Below are positions 1 to 8,842 of a stretch of 53,386 bases of DNA, piece by piece. Positions within the stretch are counted from its first letter, which is position 1. Each line of letters begins with the position of its first letter. The notes under the pieces are model-generated. The model searched no databases and was not told the origin of the DNA. It saw only the letters and a list, made by a program, of their open reading frames with translations. This stretch comes from an uncultured Thiohalocapsa sp. (lineage in GTDB: Bacteria; Pseudomonadota; Gammaproteobacteria; Chromatiales; Chromatiaceae): positions 1 to 53,386 of the forward strand of contig NZ_CAJXWY010000026.1 of the NCBI RefSeq assembly GCF_913062725.1, in the 5' to 3' direction. The position numbers and the translations under genes were made by a program.

Positions 1-50
1 CGACCGCAGGGATGCGGTCGTGAAGCCTACAGGGATGTATTCACGGCGTC
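1..50. repeat. REP-like dispersed repeat
   Basis: Bases 1-8 and 13-20 form a perfect 8-bp stem (CGACCGCA / TGCGGTCG) around a GGGA loop. A second short stem pairs GTGAA (20-24) with TTCAC (40-44), and a C-rich run follows. The block resembles the stem plus 'cctacagggatgtattcacgg' intergenic repeats of many high-GC gammaproteobacteria, but that likeness is recalled, not searched. It lies upstream of recJ and could also be the terminator or attenuator of a gene outside the window. Confidence 0.5.
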
Positions 51-117
51 CCCCGCCCGCCGCCACCCAGCCCGCCGCCACCACAAACCGAGGGGCGATG
101 GGTATAAGCTCTGCGGC

Positions 118-1869
118 ATGCGAGGAACTCCCCAATCCGCCGACGCCCCGCCCGTGCGCATCCGCCGCCGGAGCGAGTATCCCACGGCCCCCGCCAATGT
201 ACCGGCGCTGCTGAGCCGGCTCTATGCCCACCGCGGCGATGCGGCGCCGGCGGTGAGCCTGGAGGCGCTGCTGCCGGCGTCCGGCCTGCATGGCATCGAC
301 GCCGCGGCGGCGCTGTTGGCGGACCAGGTGCAGCGCGGCGGGCGGATGCTCATCGTCGGCGACTACGACGCCGACGGCGCCACCGGCAGCGCCGTGGCGC
401 TGCTGGGCTTGCGCGCCCTGGGTGCCGCGGAGGTGGACCACCTGACGCCGAGCCGCTTCCACCATGGCTATGGCCTGAGCCCCGCGGTGGTGGACGCCGC
501 CGTGGCGCGCCGCCCCGACCTCATCGTCACCGTGGACAACGGCATCGCCAGCCACGCCGGCGTCGAACGGGCGGCGGCCCACGGTATACCAGTCCTCATC
601 ACCGATCACCACCTGCCCGGCGCCGAGCTCCCCGCCGCCGCCGCGGTGGTGAATCCCAACCAGCCGGGCTGCGCCTTCGCCAGCAAGCATGTCGCCGGCT
701 GCGGCGTCATGTTCTATCTGCTGGCGGCCACCCGCGCCGAGCTCGCCCGCCGCGGCTGGTTCGCCGCCGCCGGTGCGCCCGCAGCGCGGCCGGCGCCAAA
801 CCTGGCGAGTCTGCTGGATCTGGTGGCCCTGGGCACCGTCGCCGACGTGGTGCAGCTCGACCGTAACAATCGCATCCTGGTGGAGCAGGGGCTGCGGCGC
901 ATCCGCGCCGGCGCCTGCCGGCCGGGGCTGAGGGCCCTGCTGGAGGTGGCCGGCTGCCGGGTGCAGGACGTCACCGCCCGCGATCTGGGCTTCGCCGCCG
1001 GCCCCCGGCTCAACGCCGCCGGGCGGCTGGATGACATGGGTATCGGCGTGGAGTGCCTCACCGCCGACGACCCGGTGCGCGCCATGCGTCTGGCGCAGCA
1101 GCTGCACGGCCTGAACGCCGAGCGCCGGGAGCTGGAGCACGGCATCCTGGACCAGGCCACGGCGCTGGTGGAGCGCATGGCCGCCGAGCACGGCGGGCTG
1201 CCGCCGGTGCTCTGCGTGCACGGCCCAGGCTGGCACGAGGGCGTCATCGGCATCGTCGCCGCCCGCATCCGCGAGCGCTGGCACCGCCCCACCGTCGTCT
1301 TTGCCGACGCCGGCGACGGCCTGCTGCGGGGCTCCGCACGCTCCATCGACGGCCTGCACATCCGCGATGCCATCGATGCCGTGGACAAGCGCCAGCCGGG
1401 GCTCATCGCGCGCTTCGGCGGCCACGCCATGGCGGCGGGCCTGAGCCTGGCGCCGGCGCTGCTGGATGATTTCCGCACGGCCCTGGCGGCGGAGATCGAG
1501 CGCCAGCTCGGCGGCGCCCCCGCCGTGCGCGAGATCCTCTCCGACGGCGAGCTGCCGCCACCCCTGCTCACCCTCGACACCGCCGCCGCCCTGCGCCGGG
1601 CCGGCCCCTGGGGCAAGGGCTTCGCCGAGCCCCTGTTCGACGGCGTCTTCGCCGTCGGCCACAAGTGCGTCGCCGCCGAGCGCCATCTCAAGCTGCGCGT
1701 GCGCCTCGAAGGCCTGCCAACCCTCGAGGCCATCGGCTTTCATCTCGCCGAGCACCGCGGCGCCGTGGGCGAGCGGGTGCGCCTCGCCTACCGCCTCGAC
1801 ATCAACGACTACCGCGGCCTGCAAGCGCCGCAGCTGGTCTTCGAGCATCTGGAGCCTGTCCCTGCGTGA
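118..1869 (+). CDS. recJ: Single-stranded-DNA-specific 5'-3' exonuclease RecJ
   Basis: RecJ degrades single-stranded DNA 5' to 3' in RecF-pathway recombination and mismatch repair, in the cytoplasm. The 583-aa product has the usual family length (about 570-580). Visible DHH-family motifs are DYDADG near residue 82 (motif I), TVDNGI near residue 139, and the signature TDHH with D163-H164-H165. A DHHA1-type RNA/DNA-binding segment containing RFGGHAMAAGLS lies near residue 435, and an OB-like C-terminal region follows. The ATG at 118 is the first in-frame start giving a normal N terminus. No strong ribosome-binding site precedes it, so the start is less certain than the identity. ppdK follows on the same strand after 204 bp, too far for obvious coupling. 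Confidence 0.95.
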   Translation: MRGTPQSADAPPVRIRRRSEYPTAPANVPALLSRLYAHRGDAAPAVSLEALLPASGLHGIDAAAALLADQVQRGGRMLIVGDYDADGATGSAVALLGLRALGAAEVDHLTPSRFHHGYGLSPAVVDAAVARRPDLIVTVDNGIASHAGVERAAAHGIPVLITDHHLPGAELPAAAAVVNPNQPGCAFASKHVAGCGVMFYLLAATRAELARRGWFAAAGAPAARPAPNLASLLDLVALGTVADVVQLDRNNRILVEQGLRRIRAGACRPGLRALLEVAGCRVQDVTARDLGFAAGPRLNAAGRLDDMGIGVECLTADDPVRAMRLAQQLHGLNAERRELEHGILDQATALVERMAAEHGGLPPVLCVHGPGWHEGVIGIVAARIRERWHRPTVVFADAGDGLLRGSARSIDGLHIRDAIDAVDKRQPGLIARFGGHAMAAGLSLAPALLDDFRTALAAEIERQLGGAPAVREILSDGELPPPLLTLDTAAALRRAGPWGKGFAEPLFDGVFAVGHKCVAAERHLKLRVRLEGLPTLEAIGFHLAEHRGAVGERVRLAYRLDINDYRGLQAPQLVFEHLEPVPA

Positions 1870-2073
1870 GCGCCTCACAGCCGCCCCGCACCGGGATGAT
1901 GCCGGCGGCGCGGGCCACCTGCATGGTGCACGCCGACGGCGATGCTGATGCAAGGCAAGCGACGGGGAGACACCGCTTGGCTACTACCCGCAAAGGCGTT
2001 CCAATATGCCCTAAGCTCACTGGAGCAGAACCTTCACTGTAGTGCCGCGTAATCGACCTGGGGGTCCGCAATC

Positions 2074-4848
2074 ATGACCGAACCGACGAAGTGGGTGTTT
2101 GCTTTCGAGGAAGGTGACGGGAAAGACAAGAAGTTGTTGGGTGGCAAGGGTGCCAACCTGTGCGAGATGACCCAGATCGGCCTCAACGTGCCGCCGGGGT
2201 TCGTCATCTCCACCGCCGCCTGCCTGGCCTATCTGGACATGCCCGAGCGCGCGCTGCCCGCCGGCGTCATGGATCAGGTGCACGCGCAGATGGCGGCGCT
2301 GGAGCGCAAGACCGGCAAGGGCTTCGGCGACCCGGACAATCCGCTGCTGGTGTCCGTGCGCTCGGGCTCCGCCATGTCCATGCCCGGCATGATGGACACC
2401 ATCCTCAACCTGGGTCTCAATGCCGACACCCTGCAGGGCGAGATCAAGGCCACCGGCGATCCGCGCTTCGGCTACGACGCCTACCGCCGCTTCATCCAGC
2501 TCTTCGGCAAAGTCGCCCTGGGCGTGCCGGACGAGCTCTTCGACCGCGAGTTCGACATCGTCAAGGAGCACGCCCACGCCAAGCAGGACGTGGACCTGTC
2601 GGCGCATGACCTGAAGGAAATCTCCGAGCGCTTCCTGAAGGTGGTCGAAGAGCACACCGGCAAGCCGTTCCCGGCGGAGCCCATGCAACAGCTGGAGATC
2701 GCCATCAAGGCGGTATTCAACTCCTGGATGGGCAAACGCGCGGTGGACTACCGCAACCAGTTCCAGATCACGCCCGAGATGGCCAATGGCACCGCGGTGA
2801 ACGTCTGTACCATGGTGTTCGGCAACCGCGGCGACGACTCCGCCACCGGCGTGGGCTTCACCCGCAATCCGGGCACCGGCGAGAACGAGCTCTACGGCGA
2901 ATACCTGATCAACGCCCAGGGCGAGGACGTGGTCGCCGGCATCCGCACACCCAAGCCGCTGGCGCGCCTCAGCGTGGAAATGCCCGAAATGGCCCGCCAG
3001 CTCGGCGAGCTGCGCGACCGGCTCGAGAGCCACTACCGCGAGGTGCAGGACTTCGAGTTCACCATCGAGCGCGGCGTGCTCTACTGTCTGCAGACCCGCA
3101 ACGGCAAAATGAACGCCGCCGCCATGGTGCGCACCTCCGTGGAGATGGAAAAGGAAGGCTACATCAGCAAGGAGCAGGCGCTGCAGCGGGTGGAGCCCAT
3201 CAGCCTGGAGCAGATGCTGTTCCCCAGGCTGGATCCCAACACCAAGACCGCGCCCGTCGCCGAGGGCCTGCCGGCCTCGCCGGGTGCCGCCGCCGGCATT
3301 GCCGTGTTCGACGCCGACCGCGCCGAGCAGCTGGGCAAGGACCTGGGCCAGGACGTGATCCTGGTGCGCGAGGAGACCAAGCCCGAGGACATCCACGGCT
3401 TCTTCGCCGCCAAGGGCATCCTCACCTCCCGCGGCGGCAAGACCTCCCACGCCGCCGTGGTCGCCCGCGGCATGGGCAAGCCCTGTGTCGCCGGCGCCGA
3501 GGGCATCAGCGTCGACGTCACCCGGCGCGAGGCCATGGTGGGTGGCACCACTTTCAAAGAAGGCGACCTCATCACCATCGACGGCTCCAACGGCTACGTC
3601 TACATCGGCGCCATTCCTACCGTAGACCCGGAGTTCACCACCGAGCTGTCCACGCTGCTGGAGTGGGCTGACGAGGCGGCGCGCCTCAAGGTGCTGGCCA
3701 ACGCCGACACCCCGGACGACGCCCGGCTGGCGCGCAAGTACGGCGCCAACGGCATCGGCCTGGCGCGCACCGAGCGCATGTTCAACGCCGTCGAGCGCCT
3801 GCCCGTGGTCATCGAGATGATCGTCGCCGAGACCCCGGAGCAGCGCCAGGAGGCGCTCGATGAGCTGCTGCCGCTGCAGCGCAAGGACTTCCGCGAGCTG
3901 TTCGAGGTGATGGCCCCGCATCCGGTCACCATCCGGCTGCTGGACCCGCCCATCCACGAGTTCCTGCCCGACGAGCATCAACTGGAGCGCGACCTCGCCG
4001 ACCTGCGCGTGCTGGCCCAGACCACCCGCGGCATGACCGCGCTCGCCGGCACCATGGGGCTGCTGCACACGCCTGAGAACGAGCGCATCGCCTTCGACGA
4101 CCTGCGCCACGTCATGGACCCCATGATGGTGGAAGAGGCCATCGCCAAGAAGGAGACCATGCTGCGCAAGGTGCGCGCCCTGCATGAGACCAACCCCATG
4201 CTCGGCCACCGCGGCGTGCGGCTCGGCATCAGCTTCCCCGAGATCTACAAGATGCAGATCCGCGCCATCCTCGAGGCCGGCGCCGAATGCGTCGCCGCCG
4301 GCATGGACGTGCAGCCGCAGATCAAGGTGCCGCAGGTGTGCACCAAGCAGGAGCTGCTGCGGGTGAAGTCCTACGTGGACGAGATCCACGCCGAGGTGGA
4401 GGCCGCCTACGGCCGCAAGGTGCCGTTCAAGTTCGGCACCATGATCGAGGTGGTGCGCGCCTGCATGCGCGCCGAATCGCTGGCGGAAGAAGCGGAGTTC
4501 TTCTCCTTCGGCACCAACGACCTCACCCAGGCCGTATTCTCCTTCTCCCGCGAAGACGCCGAGAACAAATTCCTGCCGCTGTACAACCGCAGCCACATTC
4601 TGCAGGACAACCCCTTCGAGGTGCTGGACGTGAAGGGCGCCGGCAAGCTCATGAAGCTGGCGGTGGACTGGGGCCGCGCCACCCGCCCGGATATCCACGT
4701 GGGCATCTGCGGCGAGCACGGCGGCCACCCCGCCTCCATCAAGTTCTGCGACGAGGCCGGGCTCGACTACGTCAGCTGCTCGGGTCCGCGGGTACCGGTG
4801 GCGCGCCTCGCCGCGGCGCATGCGGCCCTGGCGCATCGGGCGCAATAG
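2074..4848 (+). CDS. ppdK: Pyruvate, phosphate dikinase
   Basis: The enzyme interconverts pyruvate + ATP + Pi and phosphoenolpyruvate + AMP + PPi in the cytosol and feeds gluconeogenesis or PPi-linked glycolysis. The 924-aa product is slightly longer than the ~875-aa family norm. The N-terminal ATP-grasp domain has GGKGANLCEM near residue 24 and GSAMSMPGMMDT near residue 100. The phosphohistidine domain has GGKTSHA with His459. The C-terminal PEP/pyruvate barrel has FSFGTNDLTQ and GICGEHGG with catalytic Cys near residue 879. The ATG at 2074 is preceded by GGGGGT about 8 nt upstream, which supports this start. A GC-rich hairpin begins at the stop codon. No PPDK regulatory protein is seen nearby. 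Confidence 0.97.
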   Translation: MTEPTKWVFAFEEGDGKDKKLLGGKGANLCEMTQIGLNVPPGFVISTAACLAYLDMPERALPAGVMDQVHAQMAALERKTGKGFGDPDNPLLVSVRSGSAMSMPGMMDTILNLGLNADTLQGEIKATGDPRFGYDAYRRFIQLFGKVALGVPDELFDREFDIVKEHAHAKQDVDLSAHDLKEISERFLKVVEEHTGKPFPAEPMQQLEIAIKAVFNSWMGKRAVDYRNQFQITPEMANGTAVNVCTMVFGNRGDDSATGVGFTRNPGTGENELYGEYLINAQGEDVVAGIRTPKPLARLSVEMPEMARQLGELRDRLESHYREVQDFEFTIERGVLYCLQTRNGKMNAAAMVRTSVEMEKEGYISKEQALQRVEPISLEQMLFPRLDPNTKTAPVAEGLPASPGAAAGIAVFDADRAEQLGKDLGQDVILVREETKPEDIHGFFAAKGILTSRGGKTSHAAVVARGMGKPCVAGAEGISVDVTRREAMVGGTTFKEGDLITIDGSNGYVYIGAIPTVDPEFTTELSTLLEWADEAARLKVLANADTPDDARLARKYGANGIGLARTERMFNAVERLPVVIEMIVAETPEQRQEALDELLPLQRKDFRELFEVMAPHPVTIRLLDPPIHEFLPDEHQLERDLADLRVLAQTTRGMTALAGTMGLLHTPENERIAFDDLRHVMDPMMVEEAIAKKETMLRKVRALHETNPMLGHRGVRLGISFPEIYKMQIRAILEAGAECVAAGMDVQPQIKVPQVCTKQELLRVKSYVDEIHAEVEAAYGRKVPFKFGTMIEVVRACMRAESLAEEAEFFSFGTNDLTQAVFSFSREDAENKFLPLYNRSHILQDNPFEVLDVKGAGKLMKLAVDWGRATRPDIHVGICGEHGGHPASIKFCDEAGLDYVSCSGPRVPVARLAAAHAALAHRAQ

Positions 4849-4866
4849 CACCGGCGCGCTCGGTGC
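4848..4866 (+). terminator. Hairpin at the ppdK stop codon
   Basis: GCACCG (4848-4853) and CGGTGC (4861-4866) form a 6-bp stem with a 7-nt loop immediately after the ppdK stop. A second GC-rich dyad (GCCGG...CCGGC) follows within 20 bp. There is no T-run, so this is only terminator-like. The rest of 4867-5201 holds a perfect 12-bp palindrome, GGCGGGCCCGCC at 4978-4989, and no convincing gene. Confidence 0.35.
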
Positions 4867-5201
4867 CGGCATCCGGCCGGCCCGGCATCTCATCAACACA
4901 GGGCACCAGGGCACGGTGCGGTGTCGGGCAACCGGCACCGCGCTATACCTTGCTGCGCCGAGTTACGTTCCCACTCCGGCGGGCCCGCCAGCACGACGCC
5001 GGCCAACGCCGCCGAGACCCGGGCCGCCATGCCAGCCACCGTCTCTGCGACCCCGCAACCGCATCGCGTCACCGTGGTGGAATGCTCCCGCATGGGCGAG
5101 GCCGGCTCGAAGGGGTGGAATTGGAGCTTGGCGGAGTGGTGGGCTAGGGTGGTGTGTCAGCGATCATGCGTCTGCTTCCTGATGCGTTGCTGCGCGACGG
5201 C

Positions 5202-6038
5202 TCAAATGGCCTCCACCTCGGTGGAGTCACCGTAGGTTTCGATGCCCAGGCTGTCAGCGACCTTCTGTGCGCGGGCATCGATCATCGGCGAGATCACGAG
5301 TAGCCGATCGGCCTGGCGCTCGTGACGGCGCTCATAGAAGCGCGCCTTGCGCTCGAAGCTGTACATGCCCGCCTTATCGATGGAAGACTTGAGCTCGCAG
5401 ATGAGCAGATGGCCGTTCATGATGATGACGTCCAACTCCACCTGGTCCGGACGTCCGAACACCTCGCCTTCGTCATCATAGTCGGTGACATTGATCACCT
5501 CCACGCCGAAGCTCTTCTCCAGGATGGCGGCCAGGGCATCGCGAAAGGCCTTCTCGGACTGCAGACCCCACCGTGAGCCCAGCGCCCCGATGCCTCGATC
5601 GTAGCGCTGTGACTGTGCCATGAACTCTTCGTGGATGCGCCTGAGCTCGGCCTGATTGTCGTCCCACTTCTTGGTGTGCTCCTCGCGCATGCGCCTGAGC
5701 TCGGCCTGGTTTGCGTCCCACTTGCGGTTCTGTTCATCCCATTTCTGCGCCTGCGCCTCGCGCATGCGCTTGAGCTCGGCCTGGTTGTCGTCCCACTTTT
5801 TGGCCTGCGCCTCGCGCATGCGCTTGAGCTCGGCCTGGTTGTCTGCCCAGGCTCTGTCCTGCCGCTCCCGATCGCGCCGCAGCTCACCCAACAGCTCGTA
5901 GAACCGATCGCCGGTCTCGCGGCGGTCGGCATAGGCGTCCCGCGTCAGATCCAAAATGAAAGCCCGAAACGACGGATCATCCCGCAACCAGTTCGGCAGC
6001 TCACGCTTGACGGTTTCTTTCAGGGATTCGGTGGTCAT
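5202..6038 (-). CDS. Coiled-coil protein with PD-(D/E)XK nuclease-like domain (DUF3782-like)
   Basis: A 278-aa cytosolic protein of unknown function. Residues about 66-140 are a charged coiled coil built from an 18-residue repeat of the form NQAELKRMREAQAKKWDD. The C-terminal domain (about 150-270) has the PD-(D/E)XK pattern: ELDVII with D203, then LLICELKSS with E215 and K217, the usual metal-binding D...E-x-K triad. Proteins of this layout are common and multicopy in purple sulfur bacteria and cyanobacteria and are annotated DUF3782. A nuclease or nucleic-acid-associated role is inferred from the fold only. GGGAGA about 6 nt before the ATG at 6038 supports the start. It stands alone and is divergent from the phytase-like gene; no cognate methylase or toxin partner is visible. 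Confidence 0.8.
   Translation of the reverse strand: MTTESLKETVKRELPNWLRDDPSFRAFILDLTRDAYADRRETGDRFYELLGELRRDRERQDRAWADNQAELKRMREAQAKKWDDNQAELKRMREAQAQKWDEQNRKWDANQAELRRMREEHTKKWDDNQAELRRIHEEFMAQSQRYDRGIGALGSRWGLQSEKAFRDALAAILEKSFGVEVINVTDYDDEGEVFGRPDQVELDVIIMNGHLLICELKSSIDKAGMYSFERKARFYERRHERQADRLLVISPMIDARAQKVADSLGIETYGDSTEVEAI
5619..5840 (-). repeat. In-frame 54-bp coding repeats
   Basis: Roughly four copies of a 54-bp (18-codon) unit encode the (K/R)WD(D/A)NQAEL(K/R)R(M/I)(R/H)E coiled-coil repeat. Two of the copies are nearly identical at the DNA level, which suggests recent expansion by slippage or unequal recombination. The third spacing carries a 7-residue insertion. Confidence 0.85.
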
Positions 6039-6382
6039 CGCTTATCTCCCGCGGGCGCTCATCATCGCTGACGCGAGTCTAGCAGAGGGCGCGATCGCGC
6101 AGACGCTGAGCCCGCACACGCCGGGGATGCCGCTGCGCCGGCGCGGTACTCTCCAACCTGGCCTGGCGGGCGCTCATCGGCCCCGGCGGCGTCAGTGGGT
6201 TGCCCGGGCGTCGCTCCGCGAGCCAGTGGCCGACTTCGGCAGCCTTCACGAAACGCCAACAAAGCCGTAACCGCATGGTCACCGGCTGCCCTTACGCTGT
6301 TCGGCTCTTTGCAGGCGGTTGAGCGCCCCGGCGCGACCGTGCTGCGCATCCCTTGCCAGAGCCCGCAGAGAGGTCGCTGCCA
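6039..6382. other. Divergent intergenic region
   Basis: A 344-bp spacer between the divergently transcribed coiled-coil nuclease-like gene and the phytase-like gene. Short reading frames cross it, but none has a credible ribosome-binding site or recognisable product. It must hold the promoters of both genes; no clear -35/-10 pair was identified by eye. Confidence 0.5.
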
Positions 6383-8797
6383 ATGTTTCCCCGTCGAACC
6401 ATGATCGCCACCGCGGTGGCGCTCGTCACCGCCGCCGGCGTCGCCGGCGCCGACACCGACACCGACACCGCCGCCCAGATGCGCGTGCCGGCGGACGATC
6501 TGCGACAGCTGTCGGCGCAGCCGTCGTTCAATCGCATCGCCACCTTCGCAAACTACCGCAACAACAGCGACATCGGTGATGAGACCGTGTCGGAAATCGT
6601 CGCCGTCACCGGCGATGGACAAACCCTGGTCTACACCGATGCCGAGACCGCCAGCCTCGGCGCCGTCGACATGACCGATCCGAGCAACCCGCAGCCGCTG
6701 GGCACGACGCCCCTGGGCGGCGACCCCACCTCCGTGGCCACCCTGGGCAACCGCTACGCCCTGGTGGCCGTGGTCACAGACGATACCTTCACGGCGCCGC
6801 AGGGCGAGCTGCGGGTGGTCGATATCCCAACCGGCCGCCTGGTCGGCACGGGTGTCGACCTGGGCGGGCAGCCGGATGCCATCGCCGTGAGCCCCGACCA
6901 GCGCTATGTCGCCGTGGTCATCGAAAACGAGCGTGATGAGGAAATCTGCGTCGGCGGCAGCGAAGACGCGCAGCCGGTGCCCGAAGACGACGATGTCGCC
7001 ATCGAAGCCTGCGAGCAGGGCGGTGGCCAGGTGGGCGTTATTCCCCAAAACGGCCCCGACACCGCCATCGGCAACCCGCCGGGGTTCCTGGTCGTTTTCG
7101 ACGTGCAGGGCGCAGATCCCACGCGCTGGACCCGGCGCGTGGTCGAGCTGACCGGACTCGCCGATTTTGCACCAACCGATCCAGAGCCCGAGTTCGTCGA
7201 TATCAATCCACGCAACCAGGCCGCCGTGTCGCTGCAGGAAAACAATCACATGGTGATCGTCGACCTGCCGAGTGCGACGGTGATTCAGCATTTCCCCCTC
7301 GGCGCCGTCAGCCTCGCCAACATCGACGCCACCGAAGACGACCGCATCGACTTGTCAGAAAGCCTGCTGAACCTGGTGCGCGAGCCCGACGCCGTGGCTT
7401 GGGTTCCCGCCGGTGACGACTACGCCATCGCAACCGCCAACGAGGGCGACATGTTCGGCGGCAGTCGCGGCTTTTCCATCTTCTACCCCAATGGCTTGTC
7501 GCTCGACAGCGGCAACAGCTTCGAGCATCTGGCGGTGCAGCATGGTCACTACCCGGAGAACCGCTCCGAAAACAAGGGCTCCGAGCCCGAGGCCATCGAA
7601 TACGGCCGCTACGGCGACGACGACTACCTGTTCGTCGGCTCCGAGCGCGGCAGCTTCATCGCCGTCTACCAGCTCAGCGACGACGGCTGGCCCCAATTCA
7701 AACAGCTCCTGCCCGCACCCCTCGGGCCGGAAGGGGTGCTCGCGGTGCCCCAGCGCAACCTGCTCATCGTCTCCGGTGAGGTGGACGACCCCACCTACGG
7801 CGTGCGCTCCACCATCATGTTCTACCAGCTGCAGGACGCCCCCGCGAACTATCCTCAGCTGGTCTCGGCGGACGGCCCGAACGGCACGCCCATCCCCTTC
7901 TCGGCGATCTCCGGCATGACCGCCGTGCCGGGCCAGCCGAATACCATCCTGGCCGTCTCCGACTCCTACTACGCCGATGCGTCGATCTTTCGCATCGACG
8001 TCAGCGCCGAGCCCGCCATCGTCCGTGAAGCCACCACCATCACGGGTGGCAGCGGCGATTTCGACCTGGAGGGCATCGCCGTGGCGCCCGACGGCGCCAT
8101 CTGGGTGGCCAGTGAAGGCGACGACCCGGGCCGTCGCAGCAACCGCCTGCTGAAAGTCAACGACGATGGCGAGGTCCTCGCCGAGGTCGGCCTCCCCGCC
8201 GACATCGAGGCCTGCCGCGCCGCCTCCACCGACACCGGTAACCTGGACAACGGCTTCGAAGGCGTTGCGGTCCTGCCCGGTCGTGGCGATCGCTACCGTC
8301 TGTTGGTGGCACAACAGCTGCCCTGGACCTACACCAACAACGTCGGCGGCATCAACTGCCGCTCCCTGGACGACGCGCCCGGGTTCACCCGGCTGTGGAT
8401 CTACGACCCGCAGGCCGATGCCTGGAGCTCGGTACCCTACGAGTTGGCACCGACGCCGGAGGCGGCCAGCTGGGTGGGCCTGTCGGAGATCACGGCGCTG
8501 CCTTCCGGCCGCGACTTCGTGGTCATCGAGCGCGACAACCGCACGGGTGATTTCGCAACGCGCAAGACCCTCGTGAAGTTCTCTGTGGCGGACGCCGCCG
8601 ATGGGGTCAGTGCCAGGGACAAGCGCATCTTCGATGTGATCCCGCAGCTCGAGGCCAACAACGGCTGGATCTCCGACAAGCCCGAAGGGCTTGCGGTCCT
8701 CGGCAACGGTGCGATCTATCTCTCCACCGACAACGACGGCGTCGATGACTGGTCCGGCGAGACCTGGTTCCTGCAGCTGCGCGGCGCACGGCGATAG
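6383..8797 (+). CDS. Secreted beta-propeller / phytase-like esterase domain protein
   Basis: The predicted product is an 804-aa exported protein. An upstream TTG at 6353 is in frame, but the ATG at 6383 is preferred: it is preceded by AGAGG and directly encodes a signal peptide (MFPRRTMIATAVALVTAAG, cleavage probably after GVAGA). The body is a repeated beta-propeller of the alkaline-phosphatase-associated / YncE-like kind. The segment around GDFDLEGIAVAPDGAIWVA and DNGFEGVAVL (roughly residues 555-640) matches the 'esterase-like activity of phytase' family (PF13449 type). It is acidic, with a DTDTDT stretch after the signal peptide, as often seen in extracytoplasmic or halophile-adapted proteins. 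The substrate is unknown; phosphoester hydrolysis is inferred from the family name only. It is monocistronic and converges on the SPINDLY gene. Confidence 0.8.
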   Translation: MFPRRTMIATAVALVTAAGVAGADTDTDTAAQMRVPADDLRQLSAQPSFNRIATFANYRNNSDIGDETVSEIVAVTGDGQTLVYTDAETASLGAVDMTDPSNPQPLGTTPLGGDPTSVATLGNRYALVAVVTDDTFTAPQGELRVVDIPTGRLVGTGVDLGGQPDAIAVSPDQRYVAVVIENERDEEICVGGSEDAQPVPEDDDVAIEACEQGGGQVGVIPQNGPDTAIGNPPGFLVVFDVQGADPTRWTRRVVELTGLADFAPTDPEPEFVDINPRNQAAVSLQENNHMVIVDLPSATVIQHFPLGAVSLANIDATEDDRIDLSESLLNLVREPDAVAWVPAGDDYAIATANEGDMFGGSRGFSIFYPNGLSLDSGNSFEHLAVQHGHYPENRSENKGSEPEAIEYGRYGDDDYLFVGSERGSFIAVYQLSDDGWPQFKQLLPAPLGPEGVLAVPQRNLLIVSGEVDDPTYGVRSTIMFYQLQDAPANYPQLVSADGPNGTPIPFSAISGMTAVPGQPNTILAVSDSYYADASIFRIDVSAEPAIVREATTITGGSGDFDLEGIAVAPDGAIWVASEGDDPGRRSNRLLKVNDDGEVLAEVGLPADIEACRAASTDTGNLDNGFEGVAVLPGRGDRYRLLVAQQLPWTYTNNVGGINCRSLDDAPGFTRLWIYDPQADAWSSVPYELAPTPEAASWVGLSEITALPSGRDFVVIERDNRTGDFATRKTLVKFSVADAADGVSARDKRIFDVIPQLEANNGWISDKPEGLAVLGNGAIYLSTDNDGVDDWSGETWFLQLRGARR

Positions 8798-8813
8798 GCC
8801 AGAGCACCGGCGT

Positions 8814-8831
8814 GCGGCCAGGGACGGCCGC
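8814..8831. terminator. Hairpin between convergent genes
   Basis: GCGGCC (8814-8819) and GGCCGC (8826-8831) form a 6-bp perfect stem with a 6-nt loop in the 45-bp gap between two converging genes. The position fits a bidirectional terminator, but neither side has a T-run. Confidence 0.35.
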
Positions 8832-8842
8832 CGCAGCCCGTG

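Noticed and set aside
2017..4938. A 973-codon open frame on the minus strand antisense to ppdK, very rich in His, Leu and Gly.
   Set aside because: It mirrors the third-position GC bias of ppdK; composition is not protein-like and ppdK on the plus strand has all family motifs.
5619..5840. Considered the regular repeats as a CRISPR array.
   Set aside because: The repeats are in-frame within a coiled-coil gene, have no unique spacers and vary as codons do.
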